Program-made: the position numbers and the translations under genes
Notes under the pieces: generated by a model
Told to the model about the DNA's origin: nothing
Database searches by the model: none
What the model saw: the letters and a program-made list of their open reading frames with translations, nothing else
Source of the DNA: Cryptomeria japonica
Taxonomy: Eukaryota > Streptophyta > Pinopsida > Cupressales > Cupressaceae
DNA length: 64,000 nt
Reading direction: 5' to 3'
NCBI RefSeq assembly: GCF_030272615.1
Contig: NC_081410.1
Coordinates: 290,591,957 to 290,655,956 of the forward strand
Shown: positions 1-13,050 of the stretch, one piece after another
How the letters are laid out: every line of letters starts with the position of its first letter
Position numbering within the stretch: position 1 is the first letter of the stretch

Positions 1-1859
1 AACAATAATCCAAAAACCCTAGCCTCAATTTCGGCCAATCAAAATATTCCATTTTGGAGTATATTTTACCAACCCACCATATAATATAATTTATTCACCC
101 ATTTTGAATTTAACCAATGAGAGTGAAGGGTAGGTAAAGTAAATAAAATATACTTATTCAACTAAGTGGGATTGTTTTTATTTTTCTTTATTTAATTTAT
201 TGTGATCATACACCCCACTTAGAAGTAAAAAGTCAAACTATTAAATAAATATAAGTTGAAAATAAATTTAATCCAAAAGGGAATTAAAATCAAATAAACC
301 AAAAGCTAATAAAATAAATTAAAGAACCAAATAGATAAAAGATATCAAATAAATGTTAAACCGTAGAAAGTCAAATACCATTAAAGATTAAATCACAAAT
401 ATTAAATAAATATTAAACAACAATAAAGCTTATCAAATATTAAAATAATCATAAAATCAATAAATGTTAATTATCAAATAAATATAAATATCAAATAATT
501 AAATATTCAAAACTTATAAATTAAATACATTAAAATAAACATTTCCAAATAGAAAATTACGCATCAAGAGCCACATAATTACTCTAACATCATCAAGTAA
601 ATCAACCGGCATAAACTGGACTCAAAATACCAAAGGACCAAGCTTACTAACTGACATGGTGAATTATGCTAAGACATTGACTACTTATGGTGAACAACTT
701 AGACCTAGATTATGTGAAGGGAAACTCATGCCATCTTCAAACCACATAAGCCATTGGAACTAAAGACACGCTCAGACCTGTGAAGCCAGGTGGAATCGAT
801 GTCTGGTACCTGCAAAATCCTACAACCACAAAATGATAATACAACATATACATATACATATACATATATAGAACAAGCAAGTGATAGAGAATCACGACGA
901 CACATCCCGCTCGCAATGAGTGATGTGGAATCATCTCTGTCACGAAGATAGTCAAACAATAGTCAAACACATCTCATAAACATCTCATCATATGTAAACA
1001 TAAAGTAGGGTTAGCGTAATCATAATCATCATCAAAACCATGATAAATCTAATCTATCAATAATCCATCACATAGTGATCATATAAAATCCATCGAGTAC
1101 ATATATCATCAAATCAAATGATCAATCATGATAGTACCAACATCCATACAGATAATCAAAATATCATATGTCCAATATTGTCTAACATCAATCATTAGTC
1201 ACTGAAGCACATGAGTAATCATCATCCAAATCATCAAAATATAGTCTAGATAAGTCTATCAAGCATAATATAAAAGTCAACTCTAGTCAAAATAAGTCAA
1301 ATCAAGGGTGGACACTACAATGGATATATGATGTAGTATTTACATGATGTTATGCAAATGTGAATATGTATGGTTATGCTTATAAGTGTTATGTGATGTA
1401 TGTGCAATGCAATGTTTTCTATGTTTATGATATTTTTATAATTTTCTCATGCATGTTAATATGAGATGGATGCAATTCAATGCAATGATGATAGTTTATA
1501 TGATCTGAGATAAAATGGGTGCCAATTAATGTGATGCTAAAAATGTGGTAAATAAAAAGGCATACACATATAATGAGACAATAAAACATTAATGAAAAGC
1601 TTAATTGAAAACTAGATAAAAAATGCAAACCATAAGCTTTCCTTGAAATGTCTCATTTTCCTCTATTCTTGAGGACCTTGAAGGTGTTGAATTGATTGGT
1701 TCTCAATGGAGCAATGACCTCCAAAGTGGCAACTCAAGAGTTGAGTAGCTACTTGATCATGATTGATTATGCAAATGATATAAAATGCAATGCTATGATT
1801 AATCCAAAATGCTAATTACTAGATGATTGAAATGAAAATTGCCTATATTAATGATGCTA
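1..1859. other. AT-rich non-coding DNA
   Basis: No gene is supported here. The first 600 bases are very AT-rich with many ATTAAATAAAT-like words. A short tandem repeat of the unit catata lies at about 841-872. A gypsy-like LTR end motif, ggacactaca, occurs near 1309-1318, so an old LTR may end there, but I could not find its partner. Short open frames in this stretch show no domain, no codon bias and no similarity to anything else in the window, so I treat them as chance. Confidence 0.6.
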
Positions 1860-2553
1860 AATCTATGAATGAAAGGGATCCTTATTGCTCCAAAATGGGG
1901 GATATTTATAGGAATTCCAAGGCCAAAGCTGAGGTGGCAGGAATCAACGGTCTAAATCTGATATGAAGATATCAAGGGCCAAGATTGAGGAAGTTGAAGA
2001 AGAGGTTGGAGGAAGAGATACTTGTCATCTCTATGGTGACAAGTATAAAGGAGCCTTGCTCATGAGAGGGAAAGTGTCCAAGGGAGGAGACATGTGGCAA
2101 AAGTGCCATGTGTCTCAAGGGGAGAATATCCACACCACAGGAGGTTAGGATAAGGAGGTTAGAATGTGCAAGATAGGATAGGGCTAGTTAAACCCAGGAT
2201 TAGATGGAATGGGTTAGGTTAGGTGGTTAAAAGTTAGGAGCCATGTGCTCATTTGAATTTAGAAATTCAAATAATTGGAAAATGATAATTAATCTCAACA
2301 AACTTGAGTTTGTTAATCTTAATTAGGGATTAGAAGAATTGATTTATATGGGGGGACATTAATTAATTTAGAATTAATTAATCAAAGGGGGATATGAAAT
2401 GAACTATATAAATATATCATGTAGGTTTATTTACTAGTAGATGAATAGAAAAATTAATCAAATTTCTTGTGAATTCAATTAATTGGGAAGGGGAATTAAT
2501 CAAATAATTGTGTTTTTAATTAACTATCTTCGGACCATTTTCTGGTGTATACA
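1860..2553 (-). repeat. LTR fragment related to Del1
   Basis: This stretch parallels 56345-56976, the right LTR of Del1: a 'tattgctc..aaatg..' start, a 'tatttatagg' TATA-like core (TATAAATA on the minus strand), a 'catctctatggtgacaagt' block and an end in ggtgtataca at 2545-2553. Similarity is clear in the distal part but fades upstream of about 1860, so the left border is not placed and no TSD was found. Orientation is taken from Del1, whose primer site reads on the minus strand. Confidence 0.6.
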
Positions 2554-3257
2554 CTATTTATTTAATTATTTTATCCTAAGTTTTCTATTAATTAAATAAA
2601 TCTTTATCTATTTGATTAATTCATTTATCCTCTTCTAAGCCTTTCCTCATTTAAACAAATACTTATTTATTTAATTGATCCCACTTTTTCTATTAATTAA
2701 ATAAATCTTTATTTATTTAATTAATTCATTAGCCTTTTCTACCCATGACACATGTCATTCATCTCTTAATTCTTCTCTTACCTACCCCCTTTATCATTTA
2801 ATTATTTCCTCTACCTACCCTTTAATCCTAGCTGACCATTTATCCTCTTCATCTTTTAATCTTATCCCTTTATTTCTTATAGTGTTCTCTATATAAGAGG
2901 ATGCCCTCTTCCTTTTAAACCCTAATCAATGTGTCTAATCAATCTAGCTAGTTAATCAATGCATCTAATCAATCTTATGCAATCAAGCCTTCTTTTTATC
3001 AACCACAATTTGTTCTTTGTTGAGCTCTTGTGCACACAAATTTGAGAGCAAATATAATAAACAAGATCAATGGAGATAGGAGACAATGGAGATTGAAACC
3101 CTACTTGACATGTGAATGGTAATATTGTTTTATTTTATTGATTTACATGATCTTATATATCTCTATTGGTATTGATGAATGTTTCATTGTAGGTCTCATA
3201 TTGTTTATGGTTAGATCTTTATGGTTTTACAATAGTTTATCATCATCATTTTTCATT
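2554..3257. other. Unassigned DNA with a promoter-like core
   Basis: No coding region. The first half is AT-rich with repeated attaattaaataaa words. A good TATA box, tctatataagagg, lies at 2888-2900 on the plus strand, followed by a short 'agagg..ccctct' hairpin and an aataaa at about 3055. This is the layout of an LTR promoter/R region, but the block does not match the U3 of Cop3 downstream, so it may be a remnant of another element that replaced the 5' part of the Cop3 left LTR. That is inference. Confidence 0.4.
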
Positions 3258-3771
3258 GTATACACAAAGGATTCCTATTTTAGTGTGGTGTATTGAGTAG
3301 AGACTTGTGTTGTAGAGCAGACATATGTGCTTAACTAGAACTATCATCAAGCATTAGCAGATGTTGTTATTGCAGTTAATTTGATTTTGGATTGTTGTCC
3401 AAATATTTTTTAAGACAGTGAGACTTCCTTGTAAGGTAGTGAACCTTCCTTGAGGGTTGTATCCTCCTTGGTTATTGTATCTTGATTTGTAAGCTCTAGG
3501 TAGTGTGCCTGAATGTTGGTGCATTCCCCATTATAATATTTTCACATACTACTATATAGTATCATCTTATTTTGGGTAGGTTCCCACCATGGTTTTTCCC
3601 CTAACCGGGTTTTCCATGTCAAAATCTTGATGTTGTATGTTGTGATATTTATCTGCTTATCTTTATTGCTTGCTGCAACTTATCAGATTTTTATTTATGG
3701 TTGAGTTTGTAGATCTGATAGAAAATTGATTCAACCCCCCTCTCAGTTTTCTCTCATTGTTGTTGTCAATA
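3258..3771 (+). repeat. Cop3 left LTR, 3' part only
   Basis: Matches the right LTR from 'acacaaagga' onward, including the 'gtgcttaactagaactatcatca' region and the conserved Copia motif catggtttttcccc...gggttttccatg near 3588-3620. It ends in caata, a mutated form of the right copy's caaca, directly before the primer-binding site. Confidence 0.85.
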
Positions 3772-3773
3772 AT

Positions 3774-3785
3774 TTGTATCAAAGC
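3774..3785 (+). other. Cop3 primer-binding site, degenerate
   Basis: The sequence ttgtatcaaagc differs at two positions from tggtatcagagc, the initiator tRNA-Met site used by plant Copia elements and seen intact in Cop1 and Cop2. It lies two bases after the left LTR. Confidence 0.75.
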
Positions 3786-3827
3786 TAGATCGTCCAAAAG
3801 AAGCTCAACCACTTGAGGAGATCTGGG

Positions 3828-4299
3828 ATGGAAACTGGAAGTGGAAGTGGTATCTTTAAGAAGGAGAGTCTGAGATTTGATGAAAGTAACTACGCTATAT
3901 GAAAGAACTGGATAGAAGTGCACTTGAGATGTCTTGGAGAAGATTATTGGAAGATCACTAAGAAGGCCTATTATGTTTCTCAGAATGGACTGGTTACTCC
4001 TGATGAGAACTAGATGCATTGAGTTGCATCAATTTGGTGGACTTCACAGTCTTATCTCTTTGTGTGGATTGGTGAGTTGGTGTTGCTACTCTACAGGAGT
4101 AGTCAGTGTGTTTATGGGGGAGAGTGAGTTTGGTTTTCTATTTTGAGATCTTTAGCATTGTTGTCAAAGGAGAAGAGAAGCATGTGAAAAAAAAAATTAA
4201 CTGCTTGATCTTAGGGGTAGTTTGTTGGAGATTTTTTTCCTTCTTTTCATTGATTGTTTTTCACATTCATATGTTGCCATCAATGCCAAATGGGGAGAT
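3828..4299 (+). pseudogene. Cop3 gag start fused to 3' end by deletion
   Basis: The ATG at 3828 opens a frame that begins METGSGSGIFKKESLRFDES, followed by NYAI-stop-KNWIEVHL. This is the N-terminus of Copia Gag, comparable with the FKKDSLKLDGTNYGIWK start of Cop1 Gag; the stop TGA at 3898 replaces the conserved Trp codon. A second stop (TAG) follows at about 4010, after which no Copia domain can be followed. The segment then runs straight into the 3' untranslated part and the polypurine tract (aaatggggagat, about 4288-4299). Protease, integrase, reverse transcriptase and RNase H are absent, so the element cannot move by itself. Confidence 0.75.
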
Positions 4300-5643
4300 T
4301 GTTGAACATTGTTGCTGCTAGGATATGTTGTTGTCATTGATGTCAACATATTCCTGCTCTGATGATTACAGATTGGTCTATTGGGATCTTGGTTCAATGT
4401 GTGGAGTATTTCTAGTATCATTATATTCTTCTATTATGGTTTTGGTGATCTGGGAAACTTAATTGATCATATCATATGATCCAGTTTTTAGTTTATTTTT
4501 CTGATCAGTGCCTTGCAAAGTTTAGTATTTCCTCTAGTATATTCTAGTGTGATCAGATCTTGTACTGAGTTTTTGGGAGATTGTTTGGGATGGTCTTGTG
4601 TATCTTCATTTCTGATGGTTCGTGATTTTGTGCTCTGCAAGTCATCTTTTCTTCATGACAGTTGTTGTTTGAGTATTCTTGAGGTTCAGATGTTGATCGA
4701 TGAAGATTTGATAAGTGGTGTTGGTACAACTATTACTGATGATTCTAATGTGCTTGTTGGTGTATCCTAATTATGTCCTATTTGTTTTTATAATTCACAT
4801 TGATCATTGTGCGAGTTCTTGGTGATTTTGTTGAACTGATGATGTTCTTCGTGTTATGCGATTTTTCTGGTGGTGTAGCATATTGCAGTTGATCTTGGCG
4901 TGATTACCCATGGTGATGAGAATTTTGATATTTTAATTAGGACCATGTTATGTCATGTATATCATTATATTGGTCTAGTGGTTGATCTTTGTATCATGTA
5001 ATGTAATTTAATAATTGTGAGTTGAGGGTTTAGCCAACCTTGTTGTCAAGGTTGATGATTTGTATAAATAGATGGTATTGTCATGTAATTTAGGTATCAA
5101 GGTAGTGTTTTCATTATCAGAGAGTGATGTATATGCAAACAAAGGATTCATCTTTCAGTGTGGTGTATTGATCAGGGACTGGTGTTGTAGAGAAGACATA
5201 TGTGCTTAACTAGAACTATCATCAGAGATTAGCAGATGTTGTCATTGTAGTTCATTTGATTCAGGATTATTTTCTGAACATTTTGTAAGCCAGTGAGACT
5301 TCTTTGTAAGGTATTGAACCTTCCTTGAGGATTGTAGCCTTCCAGGTTATTGTATCTTGAGTTGTAATCTCTAGGCAATATGCTTGAATGTTGGTGCATT
5401 CCTCATTGTAATATTTTCATATACTACTACAGAGTATCATCTTATTCTGGGTAGGTTCCTACCATGGTTTTTCCTCTAACTGAGTTTTCCACGTCAAAAT
5501 CTTGGTGTTGTGTGTTGTGTTATTTATCTTCTTATCTTTATTGCTTGATGCAGCTTATCAGATTTGTATTTGTGGTTCATTTTGTAGATCCGGTAGAAAA
5601 TTTCACCCCCCCTCTCAGTTTTCTCTCATTGTTGTTGCCAACA
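4300..5643 (+). repeat. Cop3 right LTR
   Basis: Starts tgttgaac right after a polypurine tract and ends ttgccaaca, 1344 bases. Near the start it has the ttgtcattgatgtcaaca motif found at the same place in the other Copia LTRs of the window, a TATA-like gtataaatag near 5064, and the pyrimidine-rich ttcaccccccctctcag end typical of this group. Confidence 0.85.
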
Positions 5644-6505
5644 GGACTGACCATTATGTGCATATCCTCTCCCCTTGCCTTTGCAGATCTAGAGTACATG
5701 TGAAATGCATAACAACGCCCTAATTTTCTATCTTAGGAGAGGCTTCCTTGGGGATTTCATCACCCCTTGGCTTGACCTTAGTTGATATTTCATTCAAGAG
5801 CTATATAAAAAGGGAGAGTCAAATTTGTAGCCCATCTCATGATCATATTATAACACATGTCAATTGGGTTGACACAGTGACTTAAATGTCTCAACCACCA
5901 AATGAATACGTGCTAGTTTTCAAAAATATTGACTAACAATCCTTCTTATTAGAGGTCAAACCTATTCTTGATAGTTTAGGTAGTACAAATTGTACCCCAT
6001 AGATACTCTCCATGTACTTCCCATAGTAAAAAAAAACTCCTTAGTTCATAAGGTCTTTGAATCATCAAGGTATCAGGAAAGGTAAGCCGATGTTTGTTGA
6101 GTGTATTCTACTGGGCCCTTGCCACCAAACCTCTAACTATATGTTGTGGATAGGTATTTTCTTGCAATGAGAGCTCTATCAAGTAGTATCCCTTATTTCC
6201 TTGAGTAGGATAAGTGTTTTCTTATGTGTTTGTTAAATTTGATGTGTTATACTAGTAGGGTCGGTTAAATTTATGGGCTACTTTGGGCCCCTCTTGTGAA
6301 CTCTAGATCATGGAGTTATTTTGTTCCAAGTCAAACAACCTCTTTGTCTTCTAATGCTTGTCAAATGACTTCTTTCTTTAGAAATAACTTGACCTAAAGT
6401 TCGGACTTAGTTCAAACTAGTAGAATTGCACCTTTCATTTCCTCACATTTGCCTTGCATATTTAAATCAATCACATTTTCCTTTTATCTAAGATCAATTT
6501 TCTTT
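5644..6505. other. Unassigned spacer
   Basis: Nothing coding is supported. This is the only block between Cop3 and the nested stack. It has no LTR ends, no duplicated segment elsewhere in the window and no RNA gene that I can see. Confidence 0.5.
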
Positions 6506-7801
6506 TGTATGGTGTTGAAAATTAGGGCTTCAACACCTTAATTGATATAACCACTAAATTTTATGGGATCACAAAATATTAATGGAAAAGGGAATTGAAC
6601 TTGATTCATCCAATCCTAAGAGGATTGAATACAGATTAAATTAATGCATCCCTCCCTTGTTAGAGTTGAAAACTGAAGTTTAATTAGGGTTTAATTGTAA
6701 TGCTAGATCAAGGACAAACAATAAGAAACTTAAAAAAAAACAAAAAAAACAACAACAACAGAATGCCCTAGATATTATGCAGAGTTGTAAACCTAGATCT
6801 AAGGAGGGAAAATCGATGAGAACCTATGATGAAAGATTTGGGCTAAATTTATTAGGGCTGAGGGGAGTGGGTCACCTTGGTCCTCTAGATATTTGGGGTA
6901 AACAAACTAGATGTTTTCTAGATTAGGATGATAAAAAAAATCCACTATCGGAAGGTCACCAAAAATTATTGGGACCAAGGGGAGTCGATCGTCCCGGTCC
7001 TCTGCTTTTCACGCCTTCAAAATATAAGTTTGATTATCATCATCTACACTACCAACTTTCTTTCTCATAGTTCCTGAGATAATTTCTTGTACACAAAAAG
7101 AAAGAAATAGGTTTTCTTCATGGGGGTTTTCCTTAGGTCAAACCCCAGTTTAGGAATTAACCTTAAATTGAATTGATAATTGAAATGAAACTAAATTGAA
7201 ATAGAATGCTTTCCTTTTGAGGGAAGGCTAAATCTGATTTGAAAATTCTTAAACTTGATGCCTTGATGAAGTTTCTTGAATCCTCATGCAAAGGTTTAGG
7301 ATGTAATGTAGAATATCTTCATAGAAGGTTGATCATGGATGCTTGAACTTGAATGATTGATTTTGACTTTGCCTTCTCCTTCAATGTTTGATTAATATTT
7401 GGATGCTTGCACATATAGACTTGAGTTCACTAGAGTGCAATTGACATCTCACTTATGATTTTATCTCCTTTATAGTTCTAGTTTGTAGTTACCAAATGGT
7501 GGGGTATGCTTCCTTTATACCTAACCATGCATCAAATGCTTAAATTTTTAGAGAAATATGATAGAAAGACAAATTTCTTGCCCATGAGAGATGACCATGT
7601 GAGGACCAAGGCACCTAGGGCATCCTGGTCTTGTCAATCAGGACTCAAAATGGGATAGAGACTAGGTAAGGAGTTAAAAATGAAGATTCCAAGATGGTAT
7701 GAGTAGCGTCAAGGAAGTCATTAAGCATTAGAGGCTGAAATGCCTAGGTTAGGACTAGGTCAGGATAAAATTGTATAAGGATAGAATTTTATGATGCTAC
7801 A
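6506..7801 (-). repeat. Gyp1 left LTR (3' LTR)
   Basis: Starts tgtatggtgttgaaaatt and ends gatgctaca; 1296 bases, distant relative of the Gyp2 LTR over the first 40 bases and at the end. A minus-strand TATA-like ggtataaagg lies near 7510-7520. It contains several 'ggaccaaggggagt..ggtcctct' GC-rich blocks like those in Gyp2 and Gyp4 LTRs. Confidence 0.75.
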
Positions 7802-7818
7802 TTTAGCACCCACTTTAG
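7802..7818 (-). other. Gyp1 polypurine tract
   Basis: Reads ctaaagtgggtgctaaa on the minus strand, directly before the LTR start tgtagcatca. The same 17-base design is found at the matching place in Gyp2, Gyp3 and Gyp4. Confidence 0.75.
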
Positions 7819-8005
7819 GAGTATGAACCTATTTACATACTCATGATAAAGTATAAAGTCACATTGAAAAACTTCTACCAAGATACCAAAGAAACAAGAC
7901 ACACCAAGCACCTAGGGACTTAGGATCTTATCAATCTAATATGAAGACAAAAGGATAAATGTATAAAGAGGATAGAAAGAGAATGTTTGTACTTAGCCTA
8001 GTAAG

Positions 8006-9013
8006 TGTAATGGGTGGAAAATTAAGGTTTTCATCGTAGAAGGGTAGAAAACACTAATTTTACAATTACATTCAAAAGGGGCGAATCCAATAGATTTAGT
8101 CACAACTCAATAATGATAAGGACTGAATATTGATTGTATTTAAGGGAGTGTGAATTTATTTTCCCTCTTTTGTGAGTTGAAATGCTAAAATTAGGGAAAA
8201 GTGCTTTAAAATGAAGGTAAAAATGCGGAAATAGTGAGCTATAGTCATCAAATTGAGGCACTCACCTAGATCTATTTAGTATATGCAGATTCAGACCAGA
8301 TCCTTGAAAAAGATCCAAAAATTTCAGGACTAGAGGGCCTGTTGCTCTGGTCCTCCTAACTTTTTGCACACCAAAGAGGGTTGATTCGTCTATACAAATT
8401 ATGTTTAATCTAAATATCACAGTTTTGTGCCTATATTATACACATAAAAAGAAAGGGAAATAGGTTGGGAATAGGGGCTTTCCTCTATGTGAAGCTTTGT
8501 TTGTCTCTAGATGAGATTAGGGTTTCATGAAGTCTTTAACAAAATATGATGCAAATCTCAACTTCAATGCTAGAATCTTGACTTTGTTGCTTCTCCAAGG
8601 CTTAAAGGAAGACTAATAACTTGCTCAATTTCTTGAAGGCTTTATCTCATGTGTGTATAATATATTCTTGTGTTCTTGTGGATGTCAAAATGAGAGGGGA
8701 AATCTTCCTTTTATACTTGCCCATCAGAAAACTTGCAAATGATTTGACATAGAGTTAGGAATATCACTCAAATTTGAAATAGGGCAAAGGTTTTTAAAGA
8801 GGCCCTAATTGAGGAGGACCAGAGCATGGTTCTATGGTCCATCCCAAATTTAGGTCTAGGACAAGGTGGCATAATGATGTGCAGGGTCAAAATAAAGACA
8901 GTCTTGCATGGTGTGAGCAAAATCAAGTCCCAATCAGCCCTAGGCACGCAAACACTAAGGTAGGGACCCAATGTAGCCAAAATTGTACAAGGGAGCAATT
9001 TTAGGATGCTACA
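8006..9013 (-). repeat. Gyp2 left LTR (3' LTR)
   Basis: Starts tgtaatgggtgg, ends aggatgctaca. It aligns end to end with 62482-63481. It has a minus-strand TATA (agtataaaagg) near 8707-8718 and 'ggaggaccagag' blocks. Confidence 0.88.
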
Positions 9014-9749
9014 TTTAGACTCCACTTTAGCAGGAGTATGATGTCATTCATACTCTTGGCAAAGTATAAGGGTTCACATTGAAAAGCTTTCACCAAGTCA
9101 CCAAGAAGGTAAGATACACCAAGGCCCAATGGACTTTAGGATCTTACAATTTTGGTGATAAGATAAAAGGGATATCGTGAGAGAAAGAATGAGATAACCA
9201 TGACTACAAACTAGTAAGGTTCTCTTAATATGAGTCATGAAAAGTAAAATACCAAAATTACAAAGCAAAAGACAAGGTTCGCTAAGTGACTTAAGTATCA
9301 AGATATTCCCCCATGTGAAAGTAATTGTGTATGCCTCATCAAGAGAAATTCTTTAAGGTAGGATACATCCAAAAAGACAACAAAATTATCACAAAAATAT
9401 GCCCCTAAGAAAGGGAAAATCAAATGATAATGATCACAACATATGAAACACGAGGTGGTTTTGCTTAACTCTAGGGTTAGTATGCTTTTTATGATAAATA
9501 ATGTATATCATGTATATATATATGCATATAATTGTCCTCATCCTCCAAAGAAATCAAAACTACCATTGAAGAAGGGAACATGTGTCATTTGAGTCAACAT
9601 GGGAGAGACCAAAAGAGATCTCAACATTTTGCATTGTCCTTAAATAGACAACACTAAGGACAACAAATAGAAGAATTGAGAGACAAATAGAATAAGATCA
9701 CAAACAAGAAAGAGAGAAGAGAAATAAAGAATCTATGAAATGAATGAAT
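9014..9749 (-). other. Gyp2 3' untranslated region with polypurine tract
   Basis: The polypurine tract occupies 9014-9030 (minus strand: ctaaagtggagtctaaa). The rest is non-coding; an AT dinucleotide-rich stretch lies near 9500-9530. The first 200 bases align with the Gyp1 piece at 7802-8005. Confidence 0.7.
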
Positions 9750-11436
9750 CTAATAATGCAAACCATCTACCTCCCCATCTTGTTCATCACTATTTAGGTA
9801 ACGTGGATGACATGTAAGAGGAGCAACATCGAACACAGTAGATGGATCTATCACAAGTTCCAAACAAGAACCATGCTCTAATGATGAGTCACTTTGTATG
9901 TTACTTGGAGCTAGGATTGATGCTTTTGAATTTTTTTTAGATAAATAATTATCAACATCAACATATTCATAATCATCATCTGAAATATTAGCATCAACAT
10001 TCTCATCATGAACAACATTATCATCTATTTCATCAAGATTAATTAAATGAGAAGCTCTAATAGGAATAGAACTTAAACCATCATTTGTTTTAATCATTTT
10101 GTGTCTTGGATATTTAGGCTAAGCATCTTGGTTATGTCAACAGTGGGTGTCTTAAGAGAATAAATGGTTTGAGAAGCAAGTTCACAAGCTCTAGCATGAC
10201 ATCTCTATCAACATTCTCTTGCACAACGGTTTCGTTTAGTTTTAGCCAAAGGTTGTGAAGATTTAGATTCATTAGGTATAGGATTATTTTCTTCTTTTAA
10301 GGAAGGATACATAGGAGAAGGTCTTTTAGGTTGGACAATAGGATATGTTGGGAACTTCCCTTTATAATATTTAAGAGGTAGAATGAAACCATTTAAAGGA
10401 GGAATGGGTGTAGGAAGGAAACCATGTATATTATGAGGAGGAGGAATAGGTCTATCCTTACGAAGAATAATATGTTTATCCTTAGGAGGAACAATAGGTT
10501 CATGCTTAGGAGGACTAATGGATTTAGTATTAGAAGGAAGAGGGAGAGTGTCCTTATGAGAAGGAATATGGTCCTTTGTAGGAGGAAGAATAAGTGCTAG
10601 ATTTCTAGGTTCACTCAAAGATAAGATCATCTCATTCTTCCATTTTTTATAAGATTGAAAAAGAGTATCACTTTTAGGTTTAAGATATTGGAATTGTTTG
10701 GACCAAAAATAATCAAGACAAACATCTCTTTGCCTAACTATGGGTTGGTACATGCTATTATTAACAAGAGAGGATTTCAAGAATTTATGAACAGTAGAAG
10801 GGATTGCCTTCATGGAAGAGAGCCAAGGATGTCCCAACTTCACATGAAATTGTTTAGATATAGGAATTATAGAAAAGTTAACATCTAAAGCTTTAGTACC
10901 AACCTGAATAGGAAGAGAAATAGAACCAATGGCAAGACAAGAGAAACCATCAAAGATTTTAATCACCACATACAATTTCTCATATGTCACTAGATGCAAT
11001 TGTAAGGTATAAATAAATTCTTCAATTATCACATTAACCTTACAAGTCGGATCAATGAGCACCCCTGGAGAGGGTATACCTTTGATTCTTGCAGTGATGT
11101 ATAATGGACCATCGGGTGCTTCAATAATCTTACTAGGATCAAATGTGATGCATAATTCCTTAGGAGGTATATTTTTATCAATAAGGTTCACCACATTATT
11201 AGACTCAAGACCAAGATCATTGGGAGAGAAGGAAAGATGATCAATTTTAATCACATTATTGGAACGAGAAGGTAAAGGATCAATGAAAATTTAAACATTT
11301 TGATTAGGAGGTGCTACAAATTTATTTCCTTTATCATTCACACAAGCCATGTATATGACATTGCTATCAATCAAGTCTTGAATCTTACTCCTTTAGGAAT
11401 AACACTTTTTAGTGTCATGACCAGGTTGATGATGAT
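9750..11436 (-). pseudogene. Gyp2 zinc knuckle, protease and proline-rich tail
   Basis: The minus-strand frame runs from 11436. It opens with the end of the Gag zinc knuckle (HHQPGHDTKKC at about 11405-11436), continues through VNDKGNKFVAPP, then an aspartic protease: PSPGVLIDPTCKVNVI holds the active-site Asp as D-P-T, followed by IGSISLPIQVG and LGHPWLSSMKAIPSTVHKFL, the counterpart of the LLGRPWIHSM segment of other plant gypsy proteases. A proline-rich tail follows, with repeated PPK(H/D)-type units, ending at 10208. A separate acidic frame (9750-10097, many Asp/Asn) lies downstream after a break and is unrecognised. Stops interrupt the joins at about 11290 and 11390. No reverse transcriptase follows. 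Confidence 0.75.
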
Positions 11437-12279
11437 TGTTGGCCTCCTTTAATGGTTCAATAACCAAGCCCTTAAAGATATAAATCAAAGATTACACATA
11501 TATACTAAGTAGCTATCAGACTCATTATGAAAGTTCATTTAACTTATCAATCCAAGGACATGAACTTGAAATGGGTCAGCACTATATGTGCACTAAGACT
11601 TTGTTATGGCCATCATAACTTAAGAAAAGAACAATACTGGAATTGAAATGATGTAAATAACTAATGAAGGAAATTGAACTTAGATTAATAAATAATCTAA
11701 ACATGCAAATCTTAAAATAACACAAACTATAGGAATGAAATTCCAAACAAACAGACAAGAAACTACTATACTCACTTTGGTTGCAAGAACAAACACATAA
11801 CAGAGTTCAGTGTCTGCAAGAACAGTCAATTGTTGAATGGTACTAACTACTGAATGAAGAATAAATACTAAGCTAACTGAACAGAGTTCTCACCAAGTGG
11901 GCCCCCTTGAGTGATATTTTGAAGATTAACACAAGTTCTAAAAACTCAGAATATCATTTTATTCATCAAAATAGAAGTACACAAGATATGACAACATGCT
12001 CTTAAATTGCATTTCAAAGTTGAAAGTAAACTTACAACATCAGAATTCCCCTATCTACAAGAGATCACCTGAACATTATTTATAGAAAGAAAACTAATCC
12101 TAACTAACTGGGCGACCAACTCCACAACATTAGGAGGGTGCCATTTATTGAAAGCATGAAAAGAGGAAAGGAAATCTCATTCATGCTCTTAGCCAAGTCA
12201 GATAGGACTTCTTCAATGGATATATAGCACAATGTACCCCTAAATAGACTCAACTGATTGTACATGATTAGTTAAAAAG

Positions 12280-12578
12280 TGTATTGAAGGAGATTTTTTC
12301 CCCTCCAAGATGATAAATCTTAGCAGGCAAATCTATCCGAACAGGCGCTAAGATGAGCCAAGGGATAACAACTAACTATGCTAACTAAAATGCAGAATTA
12401 TAACAAAGAAATGATAAATATATAAAAATTGAATTCACAGAACAATGTACTATCAAAAGAAAGTTATATCTTCTGAATGGGGAGCTTTTGGGTTAAGGAT
12501 GCCAGTGTAGGGCATAGACACCAGTGCAATGCGTTGTAGTCCATACGGCCCATGGACAGAGAAAGTACATAAAGAAGT
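12280..12578 (-). repeat. Gyp3 left LTR, first part
   Basis: Aligns with 53622-53925 of the right LTR, including 'aagatgagcca', 'tatgctaactaaaatgca' and 'gtccatacggcccatggaca'. It is cut after gaagt, the target duplication of LTR-S2. Confidence 0.85.
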
Positions 12579-13050
12579 TGTTAGATAGTTCAGATAATCG
12601 GAAGACAACTGAGAGGGGGGGTGAATCAGTTGTCATAGATTACCTAAAGCATTAGTAATTTAAAACAACAATATCGAAACCCAAAATAATAATACAGGAA
12701 TAGTAGTTAATCCAATTAAGCATAAACAATAATCACAGAATAAAATCCATCCACACAACACTAAGATTTGTACGTGAAAAACCCGGTAAAGGGAAAAACC
12801 ATGGTGGGAAGCCTACCCATAGTCAAATAATACTTTTGCAGTAAGTATGTGAATTTACAATGAAGGGGAATTCCCTTGTAGGAAGGCCAACAACCTAGAG
12901 CACACTGCTCATCACAAAAGGAGCCTCACTAACTACATACAAATCCAGACCATAATCCAAAGAAGTGTTTAACTACAAAAGATAGCATCTCCTATGCCTA
13001 AGTATAGTTCCGGTTAAGCTCAATACTATAGGACTAAATCCTCTTCCATA

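Larger units (their letters stand above)
3258..5643 (+). mobile_element. Cop3: gutted Ty1/copia element
   Basis: Two LTR copies flank only about 0.5 kb of internal DNA. The left copy (3258-3771) matches the last 500 bases of the right copy (4300-5643); the U3 part is missing or replaced on the left. The internal part keeps the primer site, the first codons of gag and the 3' polypurine tract, so nearly the whole gag-pol gene has been deleted. The right LTR starts tgttgaac and ends ttgccaaca. Because the left LTR is incomplete no target duplication can be tested. Copia membership rests on the tRNA-Met-type primer site and shared LTR motifs with Cop1 and Cop2. Confidence 0.85.

Noticed and set aside
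726-1630. Short open frames on both strands in the first 2 kb
   Set aside because: Under 80 codons, low-complexity (Tyr/Val or Leu/Ser/Ile runs), no matching domain or copy elsewhere.
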